DNA from: CADCTB01 sp035494015
GTDB lineage: Bacteria > Actinomycetota > Acidimicrobiia > Acidimicrobiales > AC-14
Direction of reading: 5' to 3'
DNA length: 13,989 bases
NCBI GenBank assembly: GCA_035494015.1
Contig: DATJHJ010000024.1
Location: 1-13,989, forward strand
This document shows, one piece after another, positions 1 to 6,462 of the stretch. Under the pieces are notes generated by a model. It was not told the DNA's origin and ran no database searches. It saw only the letters and a program-made list of their open reading frames with translations. Position 1 is the first letter of the stretch. Every line of letters starts with the position of its first letter. The translations under genes were made by a program, and so were the position numbers.

Positions 1-2
1 AC

Positions 3-47
3 CTGGCCATGGCCCCCCTCCGGGCCCGAGCCGGGGTGAAACGGTGA
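3..47 (+). CDS. ruvC: RuvC Holliday junction resolvase, C-terminal end only (partial)
   Basis: The frame starting at base 3 is open from the window edge and ends in TGA at 45-47. It encodes only the last 14 residues, LAMAPLRARAGVKR. The piece resembles the end of actinobacterial RuvC, whose last helix usually reads like a 'CHL..' segment followed by a short basic tail. The stop overlaps the GTG start of ruvA in the four bases GTGA (44-47), the usual ruvC-ruvA translational coupling. RuvC is the endonuclease that cuts Holliday junctions held by RuvAB. No catalytic residue lies in this fragment, so the call rests mainly on position directly upstream of ruvA and on the coupled overlap. Confidence 0.7.
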   Translation: MAMAPLRARAGVKR

Positions 48-634
48 TCGGTCGGCTGCGGGGGATGCTGGTCCACCGGTCGGCCCGGGGGGAGGTGGTG
101 GTCGACGTGGCCGGCGTGGGGTACCGGGTGAGCGTGTCGCCCGCCACGGCCGTCGCCCTCGGATCCGTGGGCGACGTCGAGGTCGTCCACACCCACCTCC
201 ACGTGCGGGAGGACGCCCTGACCCTCTTCGGGTTCGCCACCGCCGAGGCCCGGGACTGCTTCGAGTCGCTCCTGGGCGCCCACGGCGTGGGCCCCGGGCT
301 GGCCCTGGCCATCCTGTCGGTCCACGGCCCGGCCGAGCTGCGCCGGGTGGTGTTCGAGGGGGACCTGGACTCGCTGACCCTCGTGCCCGGGGTGGGGCGC
401 AAGACCGCGGCCCGCCTGCTGCTCGAGCTCAAGTCCCGGCTGGACGTCCCCGACGCCGCCGGCGCCGCCGCGGGCACGGCGCCCGGCTCGTCCCGGGCCG
501 AGGTGCGGGCCGCCCTGGCCGCCCTGGGCTACCAGCCCGAGGAGGTCCGCCAGGCCATGGGCGAGCTCCCGGCCGACGGGGACCTGCAGACGCTGGTCCG
601 CACCGCCCTCCAGACCCTCGGCGCCTCCCGGTGA
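44..634 (+). CDS. ruvA: Holliday junction branch migration protein RuvA
   Basis: RuvA binds four-way DNA junctions as a tetramer and loads the RuvB motor for branch migration during recombinational repair. The 196 residues match the family length (about 200). Residues 1-62 form the OB-fold domain, starting MIGRLRG and containing GVGYRV. Two helix-hairpin-helix motifs follow: HGVGPGLALAIL (80-91) and VPGVGRKTAARLLLELK (114-130). An Ala/Gly-rich linker (about 135-150) leads to the C-terminal RuvB-contacting domain (about 151-196, AALAALGYQPEEV). The first HhH has HGVGP where SGIGP is common, a mild variation. The GTG start at 44 is supported by the conserved N-terminus and by the GTGA overlap with the preceding stop. 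RuvB follows after 19 bases in the same operon. Confidence 0.97.
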   Translation: MIGRLRGMLVHRSARGEVVVDVAGVGYRVSVSPATAVALGSVGDVEVVHTHLHVREDALTLFGFATAEARDCFESLLGAHGVGPGLALAILSVHGPAELRRVVFEGDLDSLTLVPGVGRKTAARLLLELKSRLDVPDAAGAAAGTAPGSSRAEVRAALAALGYQPEEVRQAMGELPADGDLQTLVRTALQTLGASR

Positions 635-653
635 CCACCCGGGTGTCGAGCAG

Positions 654-1679
654 ATGACGCGGAACGAGCTGCTCACCCCGGTCACGGTGCCGGGGGAGCA
701 GCCCGAGGAGGTCACCCTCCGGCCCCGGCGGCTGGCCGAGTTCGTGGGCCAGGCCCAGCTGCGCCAGCACCTGGAGATCCTGCTGGAGGCGGCCCGGCGG
801 CGGGGCGAGCCGGTCGACCACCTGCTGCTGGCCGGTCCGCCGGGGCTGGGCAAGACCAGCCTGGCCGGGATCGTGGCCGCCGAGATGGAGGTCGCCCTGC
901 GCATCACGTCGGGCCCGGCGCTGGAGCGGGCCGGGGACCTGGCGTCGGTGCTCACCAACCTGGACGAGGGCGACGTCCTGTTTATCGACGAGATCCACCG
1001 GCTGCCCCGGGTGGTGGAGGAGGTCCTCTACCCGGCCATGGAGGACTTCCAGCTCGACATCGTGCTGGGCAAGGGCCCCTCGGCCCGGTCGCTGCGCCTC
1101 GACCTGCCCCGCTTCACCCTGGTGGGGGCCACCACTCGGACCGGCCTGATCACCGGGCCGCTGCGCGACCGCTTCGGGTTCGTCGCCCGGCTGGACTACT
1201 ACGGCGTGGCCGAGCTGGAGGCCATCGTCACCCGGGCCGCGGGGATCATGGGCGTGGCCCTCGATCCGGAGGGGGGCCACGAGGTCGCCCGGCGGGCTCG
1301 GGGCACGCCGCGCATCGCCAACCGCCTGCTCCGGCGGGTCCGGGACTACGCCGAGGTCCGGGGGACCGGGGTGGTCACCCAGGCCGCGGCGCGCGACGGG
1401 CTGGCCCTGTTCGAGGTCGACGACGTGGGGCTGGACAAGGTGGACCGGGCCATCCTGGCCGCCGTCTGCCACCGCTTCGGGGGCGGCCCGGTCGGCCTGT
1501 CGACCCTGGCCATCTGCGTGGGCGAAGAGCCCGAGACGGTGGAGGACGTCTACGAGCCGTTCCTGCTCCAGCTCGGCCTGCTCCAGCGCACCCCGCGGGG
1601 GCGAATCGCCACGCCGGCGGCATGGGCCCACCTCGGCCTGGCCCCGCCCGAGGCACCCGCGCCCGCCCTGTTCCCCTGA
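654..1679 (+). CDS. ruvB: Holliday junction branch migration ATPase RuvB
   Basis: RuvB is the AAA+ hexameric motor that pulls DNA through the RuvA-bound junction. The 341 residues are typical. Visible motifs in order: the N-terminal RPRRLAEFVGQ segment (23-33); Walker A GPPGLGKT (61-68); Walker B DVLFIDEIHRL (107-117); sensor 1 LVGATTRTG (156-164); the arginine-finger region LRDRFGF (170-176); sensor 2 GTPRIANRLLRRVRD (217-231); and a C-terminal winged helix (about 255-335) with the GGGPVGLSTLA stretch and a YEPFLLQLGLLQRTPRGR signature. The ATG at 654 is preceded only by a weak GAG-type ribosome site, so translation probably depends partly on coupling with ruvA 19 bases upstream. It is the last gene of the ruv operon; a hairpin lies 42 bases after the stop. 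Confidence 0.98.
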   Translation: MTRNELLTPVTVPGEQPEEVTLRPRRLAEFVGQAQLRQHLEILLEAARRRGEPVDHLLLAGPPGLGKTSLAGIVAAEMEVALRITSGPALERAGDLASVLTNLDEGDVLFIDEIHRLPRVVEEVLYPAMEDFQLDIVLGKGPSARSLRLDLPRFTLVGATTRTGLITGPLRDRFGFVARLDYYGVAELEAIVTRAAGIMGVALDPEGGHEVARRARGTPRIANRLLRRVRDYAEVRGTGVVTQAAARDGLALFEVDDVGLDKVDRAILAAVCHRFGGGPVGLSTLAICVGEEPETVEDVYEPFLLQLGLLQRTPRGRIATPAAWAHLGLAPPEAPAPALFP

Positions 1680-1709
1680 GTTCGCCTGCCTGTGTCCCCG
1701 GCTGCGAGG

Positions 1710-1715
1710 TAGTCT
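1710..1715 (+). promoter_or_regulatory. Candidate -10 box for yajC-secD-secF
   Basis: TAGTCT fits the TANNNT -10 pattern seen before apt and hisS in this window. It would place the transcription start near 1721-1723, at the foot of the 1722-1738 hairpin, giving a 5' leader of about 25 bases made almost wholly of that hairpin. No convincing -35 hexamer is visible. The call is inferred from pattern and position only. Confidence 0.35.
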
Positions 1716-1721
1716 CGGGAA

Positions 1722-1743
1722 AGGCCGCTCGGCGGCCTCTTTT
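1722..1743 (+). terminator. Perfect 7-bp GC hairpin with T-run between ruvB and yajC
   Basis: AGGCCGC (1722-1728), loop TCG, then GCGGCCT (1732-1738) form a perfect inverted repeat, followed by CTTTT (1739-1743). This looks like an intrinsic terminator for the ruv operon. It is unusual because the T-run ends only three bases before the yajC ATG at 1747, so the hairpin occupies the space where a ribosome binding site would be. It could instead be a 5' leader structure if transcription starts at about 1722. AAA just upstream of the stem could give a weaker T-run on the other strand, but no minus-strand gene needs it. Confidence 0.6.
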
Positions 1744-1746
1744 CTC

Positions 1747-2088
1747 ATGGGACCCCTTCTTGCTCTCCTCATCACGTTCGGCCTCATGTGGGCGCTGCTC
1801 ATCCTTCCGCAGCAGCGCCGCATGCGGCAGCACACCGCCGTCATCTCCACCCTGCGCGTCGGCGACGAAGTGGTGACCGCCGGCGGGGTCTACGGCACCA
1901 TCACCTCGGTGGACGAGGACACCCTGGGGGTGGAGGTGGCGCCGGGCATCGTGCTCCGGGTGCTGCGCAACGCCGTCAGCCAGCGGGTGGCGCCCGAGGG
2001 CGGGGACGAGGACGACGAGGACACGCCGGACGAGGACACCGCGGACGACACGGCGGACGGCACCGTCACGGCCGAGGGCGAGGTCTAG
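1747..2088 (+). CDS. yajC: Preprotein translocase accessory subunit YajC
   Basis: YajC is a small single-span membrane protein that associates with SecDF at the Sec translocon. The 113-residue product has one N-terminal membrane segment (about 3-20, LLALLITFGLMWALLILP), the family hallmark PQQRRMRQH just after it, and a compact cytoplasmic domain with LRVGDEVVTAGGVYGTI. Residues about 80-113 form a strongly acidic tail rich in Asp, Glu and Thr, longer than in short YajC proteins. The ATG at 1747 is the only start that keeps the membrane helix intact, and no upstream in-frame start exists. No Shine-Dalgarno sequence is visible; the bases before the ATG are the T-run of the hairpin. The stop TAG directly abuts the secD GTG. 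Confidence 0.93.
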   Translation: MGPLLALLITFGLMWALLILPQQRRMRQHTAVISTLRVGDEVVTAGGVYGTITSVDEDTLGVEVAPGIVLRVLRNAVSQRVAPEGGDEDDEDTPDEDTADDTADGTVTAEGEV

Positions 2089-3537
2089 GTGCGCCGCTCG
2101 CTCACCGTGTCCCTCATCGCGGTCGTGGTCGTGGCCCTGGGTGGCCTGATCGCCACCCTCGTGTCCGGCAACACCCCCCAGCTCGGCCTCGACCTCCAGG
2201 GCGGGGCGTCGGTGGTCCTCCAGCCCCGCCAGAAGGTCCCCTCGGGGGTCCTCGACCAGGCCATCGAGATCATCCGCAACCGGGTTGACGCCTTGGGCGT
2301 GGCCGAGCCCGAGATCACCCGGCAGGGCTCGTCGATCATCGTGTCCCTGCCCGGGGTGAAGAACAAGGACCGGGCCCTGGAGGTGGTGGGCCAGACGGCC
2401 CAGCTGCTGTTCCGCCCCGTGGTCCAGCAGCTGCCGGCGACCGCGTCAGCCACGCCGAGCACGACGGTGCCGGCCACGACCACCACGGTGGTCGAGGGGG
2501 CGACGCCCACGTCCACGACCGTCCCGCCCGACCTGACCAAGACCACCCCGCCCGAGCAGGACGACGAGAAGCAGCAGGTGATCCTGCCCGAGAAGGACTC
2601 GAGCGGGAACGTGACGACCCGCTACCTGCTCGACCCGGCCGAGGTGAAGGGCCAGGCCCTGTCCTCGGCGTCGGCCGTGGTCGAACCGAGCACGGGCGTC
2701 TGGGAGGTGCAGTTCAGCCTCACGGGCGAGGGCACCAAGCAGTGGAACGACATGGCCACCAAGGTGGGCCAGGGCAACCAGATCGCCATCGACCTCGACG
2801 GCGTGGTCAAGTCCGCCCCCCGCCTCGACACCACCGACTTCCCGGGCAAGGGCGTCATCACCGGCAACTTCACCCAGCGCGAGGCCAAGGACCTGGCCCT
2901 CGTCCTCAAGTACGGCGCCCTGCCCATCCAGCTCGACCGCCAGACCGTCCAGACGGTCTCGGCCAGCCTGGGCCGGGACTCCCTGCGGGCCGGCCTGGTG
3001 GCCGGGGCGGTCGGGCTCGGCCTCGTCGCCCTCTACATGCTCCTCTACTACCGGGCCCTGGGGATCGTGGTCATCCTGGGCCTGTCGCTGACGGCGGCGA
3101 TCATGTACTCGCTGGTCACCCTGCTCGGCCACACCAGCGGCCTGGCCCTCAGCCTGGCCGGGGCCACCGGCATCATCGTGTCGGTCGGCGTCACCGTGGA
3201 CTCCTACGTCGTGTACTTCGAGCGCCTGAAGGACGAGATCCGCTCGGGCAAGACCATCCGCTCGTCGGTGGACCGCGGCTTCTCCCGGGCCTACCGCACG
3301 ATCCTGGCCGCCGACGCCGCCTCCATCATCGGCGCCGTGGTGCTCTACGTCCTGAGCGTGGGCTCGGTCCGTGGCTTCGCCTTCTTCCTCGGCCTCAGCA
3401 CCCTGCTCGACATCTTCACCGCCTATCTGTTCACCCGGCCGATGGTCGTGCTGCTCGGGCGCAGCCGGTTCTTCACCGAGGCTCGGTGGGTGGGCGTTGC
3501 CCGGGGGCTCAACGCGGCCCCGGCGGCGGGCACATGA
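2089..3537 (+). CDS. secD: Protein translocase subunit SecD
   Basis: SecD with SecF forms the proton-driven complex that helps pull secreted proteins out of SecYEG. The 482-residue protein has a first membrane helix (about 6-25), the GLDLQGGASVVL motif (33-44), and an extracytoplasmic P1 region interrupted by a low-complexity Thr/Pro/Ala insert (about 116-162). The second conserved block is FTQREAKDLALVLKYGALP (261-279). Five more membrane helices follow from about 302 to 456. Asp371 in VTVDSYVVYFERLKDEI sits where the family carries its membrane-embedded acidic residue (usually within a VDAN-like motif), here in DSY form. The GTG start abuts the yajC stop, with GAGG at 2080-2083 as ribosome site inside the yajC end. 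secF follows after 13 bases. Confidence 0.97.
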   Translation: MRRSLTVSLIAVVVVALGGLIATLVSGNTPQLGLDLQGGASVVLQPRQKVPSGVLDQAIEIIRNRVDALGVAEPEITRQGSSIIVSLPGVKNKDRALEVVGQTAQLLFRPVVQQLPATASATPSTTVPATTTTVVEGATPTSTTVPPDLTKTTPPEQDDEKQQVILPEKDSSGNVTTRYLLDPAEVKGQALSSASAVVEPSTGVWEVQFSLTGEGTKQWNDMATKVGQGNQIAIDLDGVVKSAPRLDTTDFPGKGVITGNFTQREAKDLALVLKYGALPIQLDRQTVQTVSASLGRDSLRAGLVAGAVGLGLVALYMLLYYRALGIVVILGLSLTAAIMYSLVTLLGHTSGLALSLAGATGIIVSVGVTVDSYVVYFERLKDEIRSGKTIRSSVDRGFSRAYRTILAADAASIIGAVVLYVLSVGSVRGFAFFLGLSTLLDIFTAYLFTRPMVVLLGRSRFFTEARWVGVARGLNAAPAAGT

Positions 3538-3539
3538 CC

Positions 3540-3546
3540 GGAAGGA
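3540..3546 (+). promoter_or_regulatory. Ribosome binding site deciding the secF start
   Basis: GGAAGGA lies four bases before the ATG at 3551. It supports that ATG over the longer open frame, which extends back to 3371 inside secD. Confidence 0.7.
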
Positions 3547-3550
3547 CTCC

Positions 3551-4828
3551 ATGAGCGACGAGACGCCGGCCCGCAAGGCCTCGCTCCGCCACCGGCTGTA
3601 CCACGGCGAGACGGCCATCGACTTCGTCGGGCACCGCAACATCTGGTTCATCGTCTCGGCCGTGGTCATCGTGGCCGGCGCCCTCTCCCTGCTGGTCCAG
3701 GGCCTCAACTACGGGATCGACTTCAAGGGCGGGACGTCCTGGGAGGTCACCGCGCCCGGGGTGTCGGTGGCCGCCGCCCGCGACGCCCTCCGGCCCCTCG
3801 GCCTGTCGCAGGCCAAGATCCAGACGGCCAGCGGTGACCGGCTCCTGGTGTCGGGGGACAACCAGACGCCGGAGAACCAGGCCAAGGTCACCGACAAGAT
3901 GGCCGAGCTGGGTCACACCGACCCCAGCCAGGTCAGCGTCAACGACGTGGGCCCGTCCTGGGGCAAGGCGGTGACCAAGAAGGCCCGCAACGCCCTGATC
4001 GCCTTCTTCGTCCTGATCAGCGCCTACATCTCGCTGCGCTTCGAGTGGAAGATGGCCGTGGCCGCCCTGGCCGCCGTGGTCCACGACATCCTGGTCACGG
4101 TCGGCGTCTACTCCATATCCCGGTTCGAGGTCACCCCGGCCACGGTCGTCGCCTTCCTGACCATCCTCGGGTACTCGCTGTACGACACCATCGTCGTGTT
4201 CGACAAGGTGCAGGAGAACACCAAGGGAGTGTCGGCCAGCGGCCGGTTCACCTACTCGGACACCGTGAACCTGTCCATGAACCAGGTGCTGATGCGCTCC
4301 ATCAACACCTCGATCGTGGCCATCATGCCGATCGTGTCCATCCTGGTCATCGGCGCCGGGTTCCTCGGGGCGACGACCCTGAACGACTTCGGCCTGGCCC
4401 TGCTCGTGGGCCTGCTCACCGGGGCCTACTCGTCGATCTTCGTGGCCTCCCCCATCCTGGCCATCCTCAAGGAGCGGGAGCCCCGGTACGCCAGCGTCCG
4501 CCAGCGGATCACGGCCAAGGGTGGTTCCGGCCTGCTCACCCCGGCGGCGGCGGCGGCCCTGGCCGGCGGCGGCGGCGCTGGTGGCGGTGCGGGCGGCGGC
4601 GCCGCTCCCCGGCCTCGCCAGGGGGCGAAGAAGCCGGCCGCCCGCACGACCGGCCCGGCGACGACGGAGGTCGACGGCGCGGGCGACGACGACGACCTGC
4701 TCGTCCCGGCCCGGCCCACCGGCCCCCGGTCCACCGCCGCTGGCGGCGGGGGTGGGGGTGCCAACCGGCCGAAGCCGGTGGCCCGCCCCGGCGCGCCCCG
4801 GCCCCGGAAGAAGGGCAGGAAGCGCTAA
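3551..4828 (+). CDS. secF: Protein translocase subunit SecF, with long Gly-rich basic C-terminal tail
   Basis: SecF partners SecD in proton-motive-force-driven protein export. The 425-residue product has a first membrane helix (about 30-50), the hallmark NYGIDFKGGTSWEV (53-66), an extracytoplasmic domain (about 67-145), and a five-helix membrane block (about 147-305). That block includes LGYSLYDTIVVFDKVQEN (206-223), with Asp212 at the usual conserved position. From about 325 a tail of 100 residues follows: Ala/Gly runs (332-352), an acidic patch DDDD (379-382), a second Gly run, then a highly basic end RPRKKGRKR. The tail should lie in the cytoplasm. Basic tails on actinobacterial SecF are plausible ribosome or nucleic-acid contacts, which is inference. 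The stop is only three bases from the convergent hydrolase gene. Confidence 0.97.
   Translation: MSDETPARKASLRHRLYHGETAIDFVGHRNIWFIVSAVVIVAGALSLLVQGLNYGIDFKGGTSWEVTAPGVSVAAARDALRPLGLSQAKIQTASGDRLLVSGDNQTPENQAKVTDKMAELGHTDPSQVSVNDVGPSWGKAVTKKARNALIAFFVLISAYISLRFEWKMAVAALAAVVHDILVTVGVYSISRFEVTPATVVAFLTILGYSLYDTIVVFDKVQENTKGVSASGRFTYSDTVNLSMNQVLMRSINTSIVAIMPIVSILVIGAGFLGATTLNDFGLALLVGLLTGAYSSIFVASPILAILKEREPRYASVRQRITAKGGSGLLTPAAAAALAGGGGAGGGAGGGAAPRPRQGAKKPAARTTGPATTEVDGAGDDDDLLVPARPTGPRSTAAGGGGGGANRPKPVARPGAPRPRKKGRKR
4550..4604 (+). repeat. GGC-rich microsatellite-like stretch in secF
   Basis: This stretch is dominated by GGC, GGT and GCG triplets and encodes Ala and Gly runs in the SecF tail. 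Triplet-based runs keep the reading frame when they change length, so the tail is likely to vary among relatives. A second, shorter Gly run lies near 4741-4760. Low-complexity sequence is seen directly; the variability is inferred. Confidence 0.6.
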
Positions 4829-4831
4829 CCC

Positions 4832-5689
4832 TCAGGCCACCCGTCCGGGGGCGGTCAGTTCCAGGGTCACGCCCTCGGCCGCGGCCATCACCTCGGTCGT
4901 GGCCGCAGCCAGGGTCCGGTTGGCGTCGAGCACCAGGGCGTCCAAGGCGTCGTCGGAGCGCCAGGGGTCGTGATGGAACAGGCACAGCCGGCGCGCCCCC
5001 GCCTCGTTGGCCACCCGCACGGCGTAGTCGATCGTGCAGTGGCCCCAGTCGCACTTGGTGGCGAACTCCTCGCGCGTGTACTGGCCCTCGTGGATGAGCA
5101 GGTCGACCCCGTCGCACAGCTCGAGCACGCCCTCGTCGATGTGTTCCAGGTCGGCCGGTGCCTGGTGGTCGCTGACGTAGGCCACCGTGCTGCCGGCCCA
5201 GTCCACCCGGTACCCCACGGTGGGGCCGACGTGGGGCACCGGGCGCACGAGCACATGGGCCTCGCCGATGGTCAGCTCGTCGCGGTGGACGTCGTGGAAG
5301 CGGAGGTCCCCGGCGATCTGGTCGAACGGGACCGGGAAGTAGGGGGGCGCCACGAGGGCGGCGAAGCCGTCGCGCAGGCTGCCGGACTCCTGGCGGGGCC
5401 CGTAGATGTCGATACGGGTGCCGGGCTGGTGGACCGGGGGGAAGAACGGCAGGCCGACCACGTGGTCGAGGTGGAGGTGCGAGACCAGGGCGCTGGCTCG
5501 GAACGGTTCGGCGCCCATCCCGGCGACCGAGGGGTCGAACTGGGGCAGGCCGGTGCCGAGGTCGAGCAGGATCGGCGGCTGGCCGTCGACCTGGAGGACG
5601 ACCGACGCGGTGTTGCCGCCGTAGCGCCGGTTGGTGGCCGACGGGCACGGGAACGAGCCCCGGACCCCCTTGAAGGTGACGCGCATCAT
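4832..5689 (-). CDS. MBL-fold metallo-hydrolase, candidate cyclic-nucleotide phosphodiesterase
   Basis: The 285-residue protein begins MMRVTFKGVRGSFP and has RRYGGNTASV (21-30) and LLDLGTGLP (41-49), typical of an MBL subgroup related to RNase Z-like and phosphodiesterase enzymes. Metal ligands look complete: HLHLDH (His71, His73, Asp75, His76), His153 in PVPHVGPTVGY, Asp174 in YVSDH, and His239/His240 in LCLFHHDP. A GHCTIDYAV segment (216-224) is also characteristic. It is expected to be a soluble dinuclear metal hydrolase. Its place after a nucleotide cyclase and a PycTM-like protein suggests it hydrolyses a cyclic mononucleotide, as the MBL-fold Apyc1 proteins do; the substrate is inferred. 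The start is uncertain: ATG 5689 or 5686 fits the family, while a GTG at 5746 would add 19 poorly conserved residues. No ribosome site is visible at either. Confidence 0.85.
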   Translation of the reverse strand: MMRVTFKGVRGSFPCPSATNRRYGGNTASVVLQVDGQPPILLDLGTGLPQFDPSVAGMGAEPFRASALVSHLHLDHVVGLPFFPPVHQPGTRIDIYGPRQESGSLRDGFAALVAPPYFPVPFDQIAGDLRFHDVHRDELTIGEAHVLVRPVPHVGPTVGYRVDWAGSTVAYVSDHQAPADLEHIDEGVLELCDGVDLLIHEGQYTREEFATKCDWGHCTIDYAVRVANEAGARRLCLFHHDPWRSDDALDALVLDANRTLAAATTEVMAAAEGVTLELTAPGRVA

Positions 5690-5782
5690 TGCCGACGCGG
5701 GCCGGGAGACCCCGGCCCCGGACTCGCCTTCGCGCCTACCCTCCACATGGTCCCGTCCCGTCCCGTTCGGCCCGGTCGAGGC

Positions 5783-5802
5783 CCGGGGCGCCCTCGCCCC
5801 GG
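5783..5802 (-). other. GC hairpin between the PycTM-like gene and the hydrolase gene
   Basis: CCGGGGCG (5783-5790), loop CCCT, then CGCCCCGG (5795-5802) form a perfect 8-bp stem. It lies 28 bases past the stop of the membrane protein gene, in the 141-base gap before the hydrolase. There is no T-run, so it is not a classical terminator. It could slow transcription, protect the upstream message or lower hydrolase expression. The rest of the gap holds a short GTCCC tandem repeat (about 5750-5764), and I see no convincing promoter there. Confidence 0.4.
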
Positions 5803-5830
5803 CAGCCTAGGAGAGATCGGCGCCGCTGTT

Positions 5831-6445
5831 TCAGCGCAGCACGGCTTCGAGGGCCAGGGCCAACCCCAGGAGCAGTGCGCTGGCGCCGAAGGCCTGGATG
5901 GCCTTGCGGATGCGCCGGTACTTGCCGAGGACGATCGTGCTGATGTCGAAGACGCGGTCGGACAGCCGGTCCAGGTTGTCCGTTTGCGTGGCGGCCCGCA
6001 GCAGGGCGGCGCCCAGCTCGGCCCGGATGACGGTGCGGTCCTTGGTCTCGAACCCGAACTGGGCCGCGTGGCCGAAGTAGGCCAGCTTCTCCCTGTTGCC
6101 GTCGTTGCGGAAGCGGGGCAGGAGGGACATGGCCAGCCAGTAGACGCCGGCCCCCGACGCGGCCATGCTCAGCCACAGGACGCTTCGGGCCAGGAGCGAG
6201 TGGAAGCGGTCCGGGGACCAGCCCCCGCTCTCGGCGCCCGAGATGACCGCACCCAGGGCGATGACGGCGGCGCTGAGCAGCCAGACCGCCTTGGCCTCGG
6301 CTTGGGCCAGCTCCTGGCGGGCCTCCGTGACCAGGCTCTCGGCCAGTTGCGTCACCCGTTCCGACCCCGGGCGGGCGAAGATTGCGTCGCCCTCTCCTGG
6401 CCCGTCGCCCATCGGCTCCAGCGGGGCACCGATGAAGGCGTCCAT
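5831..6445 (-). CDS. Small membrane protein resembling Pycsar effector PycTM (DUF5706-like)
   Basis: The 204-residue product has an N-terminal soluble part with a helix (about 30-52), two hydrophobic segments (about 53-70 and 86-109), a soluble helical stretch (about 112-182) and a final hydrophobic helix (about 186-203). Three features recall the PycTM/DUF5706 family: AEAKAVWLL (49-57), like the family's AD.KA..LL; AYFGHAAQ (122-129); and the KYRRIRKAIQAFG segment (175-187) before the last helix. In Pycsar systems such proteins sense a cyclic pyrimidine mononucleotide and damage the membrane. The gene starts 17 bases after the cyclase stop, with a GGGGAAGGGGGG-type ribosome site immediately after that stop, so the two are probably translated together. 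The start at 6445 keeps all these parts. The family call is from memory of motifs and could be wrong; a generic SLATT-like or other small membrane protein is the main alternative. Confidence 0.6.
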   Translation of the reverse strand: MDAFIGAPLEPMGDGPGEGDAIFARPGSERVTQLAESLVTEARQELAQAEAKAVWLLSAAVIALGAVISGAESGGWSPDRFHSLLARSVLWLSMAASGAGVYWLAMSLLPRFRNDGNREKLAYFGHAAQFGFETKDRTVIRAELGAALLRAATQTDNLDRLSDRVFDISTIVLGKYRRIRKAIQAFGASALLLGLALALEAVLR

Positions 6446-6462
6446 ACCCAGCCCCCCTTCCC

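Noticed and set aside
3371..3550. Longer secF reading frame beginning inside secD
   Set aside because: The extra 60 codons overlap the secD C-terminus in another frame. ATG 3551 has a good GGAAGGA site and starts the expected SecF N-terminus.
5690..5746. GTG start adding 19 residues to the MBL-fold hydrolase
   Set aside because: The added segment is Gly/Arg/Ser-rich with no ribosome site. The family begins at MRVTF-like sequence, so 5689 or 5686 is preferred, though not proven.
5750..5764. GTCCC tandem repeat as a possible attachment or iteron site
   Set aside because: Only about three five-base copies in very GC-rich sequence, with no partner copy elsewhere and no integrase nearby.
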